Assembly: GCA_003574785.1 (NCBI GenBank)
Contig: QORU01000004.1
Span: forward strand, 62,001-126,000
Length of the DNA: 64,000 bases
DNA from: Taklimakanibacter deserti
GTDB taxonomy: Bacteria > Pseudomonadota > Alphaproteobacteria > Rhizobiales > Aestuariivirgaceae
Direction: 5' to 3'
The notes beneath the pieces were generated by a model. The model was not told where the DNA came from. It did no database searches and worked only from the letters and a program-made list of their open reading frames with translations. Positions within the stretch are counted from its first letter, which is position 1; every line of letters starts with the position of its first letter. The translations under genes and the position numbers were made by a program. Shown here piece after piece: positions 25,419 to 32,645 of the stretch.

Positions 25419-25638
25419 TCTCGCCCCGCTTTAGCGGGGAGAGGGAGGGCCCCATTGCAAAGCAATGGGAGGGTGAGGGGCTGCCGCGGGATTCACACTG
25501 GACTTGCAACCGAGCGTCAAACGAGAGAAGCATCCGCGATACGGCCGAGAAGCGATTGATATGCCCATGCCCCTCACCCTTTCCGCCGCTTCGCGTCGGG
25601 CCCCTTCCCTCTCCCCGCTGCGCTCCGCTTGCGGGGCG
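25419..25638. repeat. Inverted pair of REP-like elements
   Basis: The first unit (25419-25480) has a CCCCGC-TTTA-GCGGGG hairpin, GAGAGGGAGGG, and a CCCATTGC...GCAATGGG hairpin followed by GTGAGGGG. A related unit in inverse orientation (25569-25638) has CCCCTCACCC and ends in GCGGGG. A non-repeated spacer of about 90 nt separates them. The pair fills the space between the regulator and the 2-hydroxyacid dehydrogenase. It is related to, but not identical with, the pair at 6917-7078. Confidence 0.7.
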
Positions 25639-25667
25639 AAGGCAATCGAGTTTCGTGGAGGGCGGTC

Positions 25668-26651
25668 ATGACCAGCGACCGGCCCATCGTCTACTCGACG
25701 CATCCCTTGCATCCCAATGCCGCGAGGCTGCTCGACGGCGCGGCCGAGCTCGTCGTCGCATCCGATCTCAAAGCCGACACCCTCACCCGCGAGGCCGCGG
25801 CCGCCGACATCGTCATCGTGCGCGCCAATCTGCCGGAATCACTCTTTGCCGGCGCCAAGAAGCTCAAGGCCGCCATCCGCCACGGCGCCGGCCTCGACAT
25901 GATCCCGGTCGAGGCGGCAACGGAAGCGGGCGTGCTCGTCGCCAATGTGCCGGGCGTCAATGCCCGTTCCGTCGCCGAGCATGTGATCTTCGTCGCTCTG
26001 GCGCTGGCCCGGCGTTTCCGCGCCATCGATTCCGATCTGCGCCACAAGGGCTGGCTCGCCGGCCGCGCTCATTCGCTCGCCGCCCGCGAGCTCCAGGGCG
26101 CTACGATGGGCATCATCGGCATGGGCCATCTCGGCCGCGCCATCGCCAATATCGCCGGACCGGGCTTCGGCATGCGGATCCTGGGCTCGACGCGGCGCAA
26201 TGCCGGCTTTCCGGAAGGCGTCGAGCCGGTCGCCCGCGACCAGCTCCTCCGGCGCAGCGACTATGTCGTTCTCGCCTGCCCGCTCTCGCCTGAGACCCGC
26301 GGCATGATTGCCGCCCGCGAGCTCGCCCTGATGCGCAAGGGCAGCTTTCTGATCAATGTCGCGAGAGGCGCCGTCACCAATGAGGACGATGTCGTCGCGG
26401 CCCTGGAGAGCGGGCATCTCGGCGGTGCCGCGATCGACGTCTTTGCCGAGCAGCCGCTGCCGGCGGATCATCCCTTCTTCAGCCTCGGCAATGTGATCCT
26501 GACCCCGCATCTCGCCGGCATCACCGAGGAGAGCATGGAGCGGATGGGCATTGGCGCGGTCGAAGAAACCTTGCGCGTGCTCAAGGGAGATCTGCCGGTC
26601 AATCTTGTCAACCCGTCCGTCGTTGCGCAATATCGCCGGCGGTTTCTCTAA
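25668..26651 (+). CDS. D-isomer-specific 2-hydroxyacid dehydrogenase
   Basis: A 327-residue NAD(P)-dependent dehydrogenase. The Rossmann motif GMGHLG is at 151-156, the substrate-binding Arg233 in INVARGAV, the general acid His281 in LTPHLAG, and Glu262 is the likely partner. It reduces a 2-keto acid or oxidises the D-hydroxy acid. GGAGG precedes the ATG at 25668; the frame upstream of it is coded by the repeat. It is probably the last gene of the plus arm and could act on a keto acid produced by the dehydratase, though the order of steps is inferred. Confidence 0.88.
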   Translation: MTSDRPIVYSTHPLHPNAARLLDGAAELVVASDLKADTLTREAAAADIVIVRANLPESLFAGAKKLKAAIRHGAGLDMIPVEAATEAGVLVANVPGVNARSVAEHVIFVALALARRFRAIDSDLRHKGWLAGRAHSLAARELQGATMGIIGMGHLGRAIANIAGPGFGMRILGSTRRNAGFPEGVEPVARDQLLRRSDYVVLACPLSPETRGMIAARELALMRKGSFLINVARGAVTNEDDVVAALESGHLGGAAIDVFAEQPLPADHPFFSLGNVILTPHLAGITEESMERMGIGAVEETLRVLKGDLPVNLVNPSVVAQYRRRFL

Positions 26652-26722
26652 TATCCTCGCCCGAAACGAGCGGCAGCGCGCTGGCATGCGGAATGTTTTC
26701 GGCCCAAAACTCCAGGTAGAGA

Positions 26723-27319
26723 ATGCGAAAAATCCTGTTCCTGCCCGGCGCCGGCGGCTCACCCGAATTTTGGCGGCCCGTAGCGATGCTCTTGCCGACC
26801 GAGCGCGAGAAGGTGCTTTTTGGCTGGCCTGGCCTCGGCAGTCAGCCGCACGATCCCAGGATCAACGGCATCGACGATCTCGTTCGGCTCGTCGAGGACA
26901 GGATTGATGGTCCGGTCGATGTGGTGGCCCAGTCCATGGGCGGCGTCATCGCGGCGCGAATAGCTCTCGCCCGGCCAACCATGGTCCACCGGCTCGTCCT
27001 GACGGCCACCTCGGGTGGTGTGAACATGGAACGATTTGGCGCCTCCGATTGGAGAGCGGAGTACCGAAGTCAATTTCCGCAGGCAGCCGACTGGATCATG
27101 CAGCGTAGCACGGCTGCGGCGCTCCCGGTTGAGCTCATCGCGGCGCCGACGCTTTTGATTTGGGGAGACTCCGATCCGATCAGCCCAGTTTCCATCGGAC
27201 TCCACCTCGAGCGCCGCATGCCGAACGCTAAGCTGCATGTCGTACCCGGTGGCGACCACAGCCTCGCATCCGACAAGGCGGAAGTCGTTGCCCCGCTCAT
27301 TGCCGAGCATTTGAAATAG
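26723..27319 (+). CDS. Alpha/beta-fold hydrolase
   Basis: A compact 198-residue hydrolase, short for the family because the cap domain is reduced. The nucleophile is Ser71 in VAQSMGG, followed by Asp151 (IWGDSDPI) and His179 (GGDHSL). The oxyanion segment is FLPGAGGS near residue 10. AGGTAGAG precedes the ATG. The substrate is unknown; esterase, lactonase or C-C hydrolase activity are all possible. It stands 71 nt after the dehydrogenase on the same strand, so co-transcription is possible. Confidence 0.85.
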   Translation: MRKILFLPGAGGSPEFWRPVAMLLPTEREKVLFGWPGLGSQPHDPRINGIDDLVRLVEDRIDGPVDVVAQSMGGVIAARIALARPTMVHRLVLTATSGGVNMERFGASDWRAEYRSQFPQAADWIMQRSTAAALPVELIAAPTLLIWGDSDPISPVSIGLHLERRMPNAKLHVVPGGDHSLASDKAEVVAPLIAEHLK

Positions 27320-27407
27320 AGGTTGGGCCTTAAGGCACCCGATCAGCGGCGCGCCGAAGCGGCCCGTCGCTAACGGCTGCTGACACATATGGACAATAAT
27401 TGGGAAT

Positions 27408-28556
27408 ATGAGGCAGACGAAGATCTCGGACCATCGAATCCGGACGCCACACGTGGATCGCCGCGAAACGCCTAGTCTGGAGCAGCTTCGCCGCTATGCG
27501 ATCGCGCGCAGCCTGTTCAAACCGACCAGCCTGCCGCGGGCCATTGCGCGTTTGGGCTTTGTGCAGGCGGACCCGATGCGAGCGCCGGCTCGCGCCCAGG
27601 ATCTGATCCTCGCGCAGCGCGTCAAGAACTACCGTGTCGGCGAGTTGGAACGCCGCTACCCTCGTCTGGCGATCGAAGAGGACTTCTTCATCAACTATGG
27701 TTTCGTGCAGCGCGAGACCGTGGCTTTGCTGCATCCGCGCGGGGAGCCGCCCGCCTGGGACGCCTGGGACACCGGCATGCAGGCGCGCGCCGAGGAGGTG
27801 CTGGCCTTTGCCCGCCGGCATAGACGCACCCACGGCAAGCATGTGCAGGCGCATTTCGACCATGGCCGCATGAAACGCTGGGGCTCCAATCTCAATGTCG
27901 GCGCGCATCTGCTGGACGGCCTGCATTATCGCGGGCTGCTCCGGGTGGAGCGGCGTGAGGCCGGCACCCGGATCTACCAGGCGATCGAGCATCCACCGCA
28001 GGACGACAGTCCCGCGTCCCGGCTCATGCGCGCCGGCCGGTTGCTGGACATGGTGGTGCAGCTTTACGCGCCGCTGCCCGCAACCAGCTTGCGCTATCTG
28101 TGTAGACTGCTGTCCTCTGGCGTGTCGCACCTCGCCGCCGAGATAAGGCAGCTCCACGAGCGCGCCAAATCCCGTTATGCCCATGCGGAGGTCGACGGCC
28201 TGCTGTGGTTCTGGCCGCAGGGCGAGAAGCCCGCCGCCGCGCGGCACCGGGTCGATGACAGGCTGCGCTTCCTCGCGCCTTTCGATCCGGTGGTCTGGGA
28301 CCGGCGACGCTTTCAGTTGCTCTGGGGCTGGGAATACAAGCTTGAGGCCTATGTCCCCGCGCACAAGCGCCGCATGGGTCACTACGCGATGCCCATGCTC
28401 TGGGGCGAGCATATGCTGGGCTGGGCCAATTTGAAGGCGGTCGATGGCCGGCTGCAGCACGAGCTCGGCTTTGCCGGCCAACGGCCCCGCAGTCGCGCCT
28501 TCAAGCTGGCGTTGGATGAAGCGCTGCAGCAGATGCACGAGTTTCTCGACCTTTAG
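27408..28556 (+). CDS. YcaQ/AlkZ-like winged-helix DNA glycosylase
   Basis: A 382-residue protein of the HTH_42 (AlkZ/YcaQ) family. The conserved block GFVQADPMRAPARAQDLIL contains Gln53-Ala-Asp55, the QxD catalytic motif of the YcaQ branch, as opposed to QxQ in AlkZ. RFLAPFDPVVWDRRR and EAYVPAHKR are further family blocks. Members unhook interstrand crosslinks or remove bulky alkylated bases. The stop codon TAG lies at the edge of the dispersed repeat at 28556-28657. No partner repair gene is adjacent. Confidence 0.85.
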   Translation: MRQTKISDHRIRTPHVDRRETPSLEQLRRYAIARSLFKPTSLPRAIARLGFVQADPMRAPARAQDLILAQRVKNYRVGELERRYPRLAIEEDFFINYGFVQRETVALLHPRGEPPAWDAWDTGMQARAEEVLAFARRHRRTHGKHVQAHFDHGRMKRWGSNLNVGAHLLDGLHYRGLLRVERREAGTRIYQAIEHPPQDDSPASRLMRAGRLLDMVVQLYAPLPATSLRYLCRLLSSGVSHLAAEIRQLHERAKSRYAHAEVDGLLWFWPQGEKPAAARHRVDDRLRFLAPFDPVVWDRRRFQLLWGWEYKLEAYVPAHKRRMGHYAMPMLWGEHMLGWANLKAVDGRLQHELGFAGQRPRSRAFKLALDEALQQMHEFLDL

Positions 28557-28657
28557 AGCATCAGCCCGAAAAGTGCGTGCGGTTTTCGGATAAGCCGATG
28601 CGCAAAAACAAAGAGATAGAGCGCCGGGACGATTCCATGAGAGCGTCCGGCGCTCTA
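28556..28657. repeat. 102-bp dispersed repeat, copy 2
   Basis: This copy matches 12366-12467 in the same orientation at 96 of 102 positions. It starts at the last base of the glycosylase stop codon and contains the same two hairpins (CCGAAAA...TTTTCGG and AGAGCGCCGG...CCGGCGCTCT). It may terminate or stabilise the upstream message. Confidence 0.85.
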
Positions 28658-28724
28658 GAGCATCGAGCTCGAGAAAGACCGCGTAAGCGATCCGTATGCT
28701 CACATTCGCTAGTTTCCGCGTCGC

Positions 28725-28748
28725 GCCTGATCGACTTTCCGATCAGGC
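28725..28748. repeat. Perfect 9-bp hairpin
   Basis: GCCTGATCG and CGATCAGGC are separated by 6 nt, between the glycosylase and lectin genes. No T-run follows on either strand, so a regulatory or structural role is as likely as termination. Confidence 0.5.
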
Positions 28749-28792
28749 AGTGATCTCACGGCGCCATTGCCGTCGAGAAAATGGAGGCTGCT

Positions 28793-29425
28793 ATGTCAAG
28801 ACCGCTAGTCACAAACCTGCCTAAGGATGTCCAGCACATTAGAAAAAGGTCTCGATTATCCTGGCGGACCATACTCCCGATGGCGCTCGGCCTGCTGGCG
28901 TCAAACACTGCCGGCGCTGCAGAGCCCTATTCCATCGTGAATCACTACACCGGGATGGTGGTCGACGTATGGCAAGGACAAATCGCCAACACGCATACAG
29001 TGCTCTGGCCAGATTGGGGTGGGCCGAACCAACGGTTCGACATCGTGCGCGTCGATCCGAACAACCCGCACTCTGATTTCCAGATCAAGGCGCGACATGC
29101 GGCCAAATGCCTTGATGTCAATGGTGCAAGCGGGGCAGACGGCGCCATCGTCCAGACATTCGACTGCCACGGCGGCCCCAGCCAACTCTGGTTCGCGGAA
29201 TTTGTCACTGACCCTTATGTCCAGTGTCAACCCATGACGTTCTGCGACAATGCAAGAATCATAGTCCGGGCCCGGCATTCCGGAAAATGCCTGGATGCAC
29301 ATAACCCTGGCCCGTCCCTGGCAAATCGGCCGAAGCAGGGTGCTATCCTTCAGCAATGGAGATGCCATAACAACCTCAACCAGTTCTGGGATTTCAACGG
29401 TGGCCCTCCTCCAGTAATAAATTAG
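28793..29425 (+). CDS. Secreted ricin-type beta-trefoil lectin-domain protein
   Basis: A 210-residue protein with a hydrophobic export signal at about 24-43 (ending NTAGAAEP) after a basic N-terminus. The rest is one beta-trefoil: three subdomains ending in Q-x-W/F motifs (NQRFD, SQLWF, NQFWDF), with CLDVNGAS and CLDAHNPG repeats. Such domains bind galactose-type sugars and usually accompany a catalytic domain, but none is present here. Cys pairs suggest disulfides in the envelope. ATGGAGG lies just upstream of the ATG at 28793, favouring it over the earlier in-frame ATG. Confidence 0.85.
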   Translation: MSRPLVTNLPKDVQHIRKRSRLSWRTILPMALGLLASNTAGAAEPYSIVNHYTGMVVDVWQGQIANTHTVLWPDWGGPNQRFDIVRVDPNNPHSDFQIKARHAAKCLDVNGASGADGAIVQTFDCHGGPSQLWFAEFVTDPYVQCQPMTFCDNARIIVRARHSGKCLDAHNPGPSLANRPKQGAILQQWRCHNNLNQFWDFNGGPPPVIN

Positions 29426-29534
29426 GCAGCCTAGATATTAGCTATGGTATCTCGGCGATCTGATTTTTCGAATTGCATGATACTCCCGTATCCGTACGGT
29501 CCGGGCCGCGTTGTCATCGAGGAGCTGAGCGAAG

Positions 29535-29692
29535 ACACTGTGCGTATGAATGCTCGTACGCACAGTGCTGGACGGCCGGAGATCGTGGAGGCTGGGCCAC
29601 TCCTCCGGAGCTTCAGCGAAGGAGCGCATCCTGCTTCGCTCTTCGAGCTTCGCAGGATCTGAAAAGCCCTCCGAAGCTTTAGCGAAGGAGGG
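29535..29692. repeat. Cluster of inverted repeats in a gene-free stretch
   Basis: The stretch 29426-29961 holds no convincing gene. It contains CACTGTGCGTA/TACGCACAGTG (29535-29566, 10-nt loop), CTCC...GGAG around CTTCAGCGAAG (29603-29624), ATCCTGC/GCAGGAT (29628-29658) and CCCTCC/GGAGGG around GAAGCTTTAGCGAA (29667-29692). The repeated GAAGCTT(T/C)AGCGAAGGAG unit looks like a dispersed intergenic element of the kind found in rhizobia. Confidence 0.6.
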
Positions 29693-29706
29693 TCCAAACC
29701 GAGGAT

Positions 29707-29734
29707 CCGGGTCCAATCCCTGGTGCGGGTGCCA
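29707..29734 (+). other. tRNA 3'-end-like fragment (T-arm, acceptor strand, CCA)
   Basis: CCGGG, the loop TCCAATC and CCTGG form a five-pair T-arm with one G-U pair. They are followed by a 7-nt acceptor strand TGCGGGT, a discriminator G and CCA. Only T-loop position 55 (C instead of T) breaks the usual rule. No matching 5' acceptor strand or anticodon arm lies upstream, so this is not a complete tRNA. It could be a remnant of integration at a tRNA gene, or a chance match. Confidence 0.45.
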
Positions 29735-29961
29735 GCCTTTTTCGGCTTCATCTGGATGATTTCGGCAGTTCAGTTCCGCTCAGGCGGCATGAATTTTCAC
29801 CTGGCTCCAATATGGAAGGAACCGCCATGCCTCTGCGTAAATAAACTTGCAGAAAGGCTCGGGCATCCATACCATCCCGTCGGGAAATCCGCTCAGGGTA
29901 GCGGCGAATACCCGCCGGATTTTGACCCCTATATGCCCAGCGCAAGACACGGAGAATGCAT

Positions 29962-30519
29962 ATGGCTTCCGAAGCTAAAGCCGACAATGGCGTCAACGTT
30001 GATGCACTGCTTGAGGCCCGCGAGGCGCTGAAGGGTGCCCCCGAGGCCGCCAACTTCAAATGGCGGGCAACCTGCAACTGGGAAAACGGCACGCACAGCC
30101 ACTCGACCGTCGAGGGCTTTTATGGCCTTGGTGGAGAGCAGAAGCACAAGACCACCTTTACTTTCGATGCCGATCACCCCGAGGTCTTTGCCTCGGAAGA
30201 CCATGGCGCGACACCGGTCGAAATCGTCCTCGTCGGCCTCGCCAGCTGCCTGACGGCCGGCGTCGCCGCCGTGGCCCAGAACCGGGGCATTCAGCTGCGC
30301 TCGGTCACGGCGACGCTCGAAGGTGACATGAACCTTTATGGCATCCTCGGCATCGACAAGGACGTCCGTAACGGTTTCGATGGGATCAAGGTAAACTTCA
30401 AGATCGATGCCGACGCGAGCGCAGACGACATCAAGGCGCTAGTGGCGCAATCGCAAAAGCGCTCGGCTGTCTATGACATCGTGACCAACCCGACCAATGT
30501 CACCGTCACCGTGAACTGA
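29962..30519 (+). CDS. OsmC family protein
   Basis: A 185-residue protein of the OsmC/Ohr family. The redox-active motif around Cys96 (LASCLTAGVAAVA) is present. The second Cys of a classic Ohr pair is missing from its usual place; Cys38 is the only other one. It is longer than Ohr and resembles the OsmC-like branch with an N-terminal helical extension. It probably acts in peroxide or thiol stress, or as a small-molecule thiol enzyme. I chose the ATG at 29962, which has GGAG at 7 nt, over the ATG 6 nt earlier. Confidence 0.85.
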   Translation: MASEAKADNGVNVDALLEAREALKGAPEAANFKWRATCNWENGTHSHSTVEGFYGLGGEQKHKTTFTFDADHPEVFASEDHGATPVEIVLVGLASCLTAGVAAVAQNRGIQLRSVTATLEGDMNLYGILGIDKDVRNGFDGIKVNFKIDADASADDIKALVAQSQKRSAVYDIVTNPTNVTVTVN

Positions 30520-30544
30520 TCGGCGCATCTCACGATCTAAAGAG

Positions 30545-31795
30545 TTGAATAGCCTTCGCAACATAGAAACTGTTGTGATCGGCGCCGGTCATGCTGGACT
30601 GGCGATGAGCCGCTGCCTCACCGAACGCTCTATCGACCATGTCGTGATAGAGCGCGGTGAGGTTGCCAATTCGTGGCGTACCGAACGCTGGGACTCGCTT
30701 CGCCTGCTGACACCCAACTGGCAAAGCCGCCTGCCGGGCTTCGGCTATGATGGCGATAATCCCGACGGTTACCGCACGATGCCCGAGATCATTGATTTCC
30801 TCGCTCGCTACGCAAGCGTGATCTCGGCACCCGTCGAGACCAATACGCGGGTGACATCGCTGTCCGCCGCGGACAAAGGCTTCGTCGTGGCCACGGATAG
30901 AGGCACTTGGCGCTGTCGAACCGTCGTGCTCGCGACCGGCGCCTGCAATGTGGCGCGGGTTCCTGCGGTCGCCGCGGCGGTTCCGTCGGGGATCGCAACC
31001 GTTACCTCTATGGAATATCGCAATCCAAGTCAGCTGGATGAGGGTGGCGTACTGGTCGTCGGCGCGTCTGCGACCGGAACCCAGCTGGCGGACGAGATTC
31101 ACCGCTCGGGCCGACCGGTCACGCTGTCCGTCGGCGAGCATGTCCGGGCGCCGCGCGTCTACCGGGGCAAGGATATCCAGTGGTGGATGGATGTCACACG
31201 CCTTCACGACGAGCGCTATGACGAAGTCGATGACATAGACCGGGCACGCCGGGTGCCGTCGGCTCAGCTGGCGGGCTCGACCGAGCGCAAGACTCTGGAC
31301 CTCAACGCCTTGACCAGCATCGGCGTCAAACTCGTCGGGCGGATCGCCGGCATCGCCGAGGGCAAGGCGCAGTTCTCGGGTTCGCTGCACAATAATTGCG
31401 CGATGGCCGATCTCAAGATGAACCGGCTGCTCGGCACGATCGACGAATGGGTGACCAGCAAAGGCCTCGACGGTCAGATCGAAGCGCCGCACCGCCCTCT
31501 TCCCACCGAGGTCGAGAAAGCGCCGCCGCTTGGCATGGATCTCAAGAACGGCAGGATCAGGACCATTCTTTGGGCGACCGGATACCGTCCGGACTATTCC
31601 TGGCTTCAAGTGCCGGTGCTCGATCGCAAGGGCCAAGTGCGTCACGATGGCGGGGTGACCGATTATCCGGGCCTCTATCTGATGGGCATGCAGTTCCTGC
31701 GCCGCCGCAAGTCGGCTTTGATCGACGGCGCCGGCGACGACGCGCGCGACCTCAGCGACCATCTGGCATGCTACCTCAAGCAGATGTCAACCTGA
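30545..31795 (+). CDS. FAD-dependent monooxygenase/NAD(P)-binding oxidoreductase
   Basis: A 416-residue flavoprotein. The FAD motif VVIGAGHAGLA is at about 10-20, a second dinucleotide motif VVGASATG at about 168-175, and ATGYRPDYSWL at about 340-350 is the usual C-terminal ATG motif of class B flavin monooxygenases. The fingerprint ERWDSLRLLTPNWQSRLPG near residue 50 is typical of such enzymes. The only available start is TTG at 30545, because an in-frame stop lies 6 nt upstream; the ribosome site is poor. It follows osmC by 25 nt and may be coupled to it. Confidence 0.85.
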   Translation: MNSLRNIETVVIGAGHAGLAMSRCLTERSIDHVVIERGEVANSWRTERWDSLRLLTPNWQSRLPGFGYDGDNPDGYRTMPEIIDFLARYASVISAPVETNTRVTSLSAADKGFVVATDRGTWRCRTVVLATGACNVARVPAVAAAVPSGIATVTSMEYRNPSQLDEGGVLVVGASATGTQLADEIHRSGRPVTLSVGEHVRAPRVYRGKDIQWWMDVTRLHDERYDEVDDIDRARRVPSAQLAGSTERKTLDLNALTSIGVKLVGRIAGIAEGKAQFSGSLHNNCAMADLKMNRLLGTIDEWVTSKGLDGQIEAPHRPLPTEVEKAPPLGMDLKNGRIRTILWATGYRPDYSWLQVPVLDRKGQVRHDGGVTDYPGLYLMGMQFLRRRKSALIDGAGDDARDLSDHLACYLKQMST

Positions 31796-31819
31796 CGGCG
31801 GCGGCTTCCCGCCTTCGCC

Positions 31820-32278
31820 TCATATCCCCAAATGCAATTTCGGTTTCCAGAAGGGGCGGAACAGCTCGATCTTGGGGCAGCGGTTCATCACAACCTTGAG
31901 CCCCGCATCCTCCGCCAGGCGGGCGGCGGCATCATCGCGCACGCCGATCTGGCCCCAGAGGACCTTCGCACCGATGGCGATCGCCTCCTCAGCAACCTCC
32001 ATCAGGTCTTCGGAGCGGCGAAAGACCTCGACCATGTCCACCGGCCGGTCGATGGACGCCAATGAAGGATAGACCTTGAGCCCGCGAATTTCCTCGAGAC
32101 CCGGCGTGGGGTTGACCGGGATCATGTCGTAGCCTGTCTCATGCAGCACTCTGAGCACGCCATAGGAGAACTTGGTCTTGTCGGGGCTGGCCCCGACCAT
32201 GGCGATGGTTTTGACCGATTTCAGAATGCCTTGCAGATAGGCCTCCGGATAAGGCTCATCATGATTCATGTGGGTCAT
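31820..32278 (-). CDS. CoA-binding (YccU-like) protein
   Basis: A protein of about 152 residues with the CoA-binding Rossmann fold: TIAMVGASPDKTKFSYGVL at the first loop, then MIPVNPT, and Arg-Cys-Pro-Lys-Ile (MNRCPKIE) at the end. These single-domain proteins resemble the CoA-binding part of succinyl-CoA synthetase. Their role is poorly known, sometimes linked to sulfur or persulfide chemistry. The start at 32278 overlaps the ferredoxin gene by 20 nt; the ATG at 32269 is an alternative. Confidence 0.82.
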   Translation of the reverse strand: MTHMNHDEPYPEAYLQGILKSVKTIAMVGASPDKTKFSYGVLRVLHETGYDMIPVNPTPGLEEIRGLKVYPSLASIDRPVDMVEVFRRSEDLMEVAEEAIAIGAKVLWGQIGVRDDAAARLAEDAGLKVVMNRCPKIELFRPFWKPKLHLGI

Positions 32279-32645
32279 TTCGTTTTTCCAGCGGGATAGC
32301 AATATCGGCCTTCAGCTCATGCGGGGCCAGTGGGTCGAGGAAGGGGTTGCGGTAGAGCTTGTCATGGCTCTCGACGCCGACCTCGAGCGTGCAGTCGCTC
32401 ATCGGGCGGGCGACGCACAATATCACGTAGCCATTGTTGATCTGGCGGTTGTTCAGCGCCACCTGCGCCCGCTGATCCACTTTTCCGCTGATCAGCCTGG
32501 CGGCACAGCTTATGCAGCCGCCATACTGGCACCCATAGGGCAGATCGACCCCCTGCTCGCGCAAGCTCGTCAGCAGCGGTTTGCGGTGATCGACCTTGAA
32601 GGCGGCACCGCCGCGATTGGCGAGAATGATGGTGTGGAGCGTCAA
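32259..32645 (-). CDS. 2Fe-2S plant-type ferredoxin
   Basis: A protein of about 128 residues with the 2Fe-2S pattern CxxxxCxxC...C: GCQYGGCISC and ILCVARP about 29 residues later. The start is a TTG at 32645 whose bases overlap the TGA of the methanethiol oxidase gene (TTGA), so it depends on translation of that gene. The product would pass single electrons. Its link to the upstream oxidase suggests a role in that reaction or in maturation of the enzyme, which is an inference from position. Confidence 0.82.
   Translation of the reverse strand: MTLHTIILANRGGAAFKVDHRKPLLTSLREQGVDLPYGCQYGGCISCAARLISGKVDQRAQVALNNRQINNGYVILCVARPMSDCTLEVGVESHDKLYRNPFLDPLAPHELKADIAIPLEKRNDPHES

Noticed and set aside
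29645..29734. Complete tRNA gene
   Set aside because: Only the T-arm, the 3' acceptor strand and CCA fit. No matching 5' acceptor strand, D-arm or anticodon arm can be formed upstream.
29426..29951. Several short open frames on both strands
   Set aside because: They are translations of the inverted repeats, share the same peptide pieces in several frames, and have no ribosome sites.
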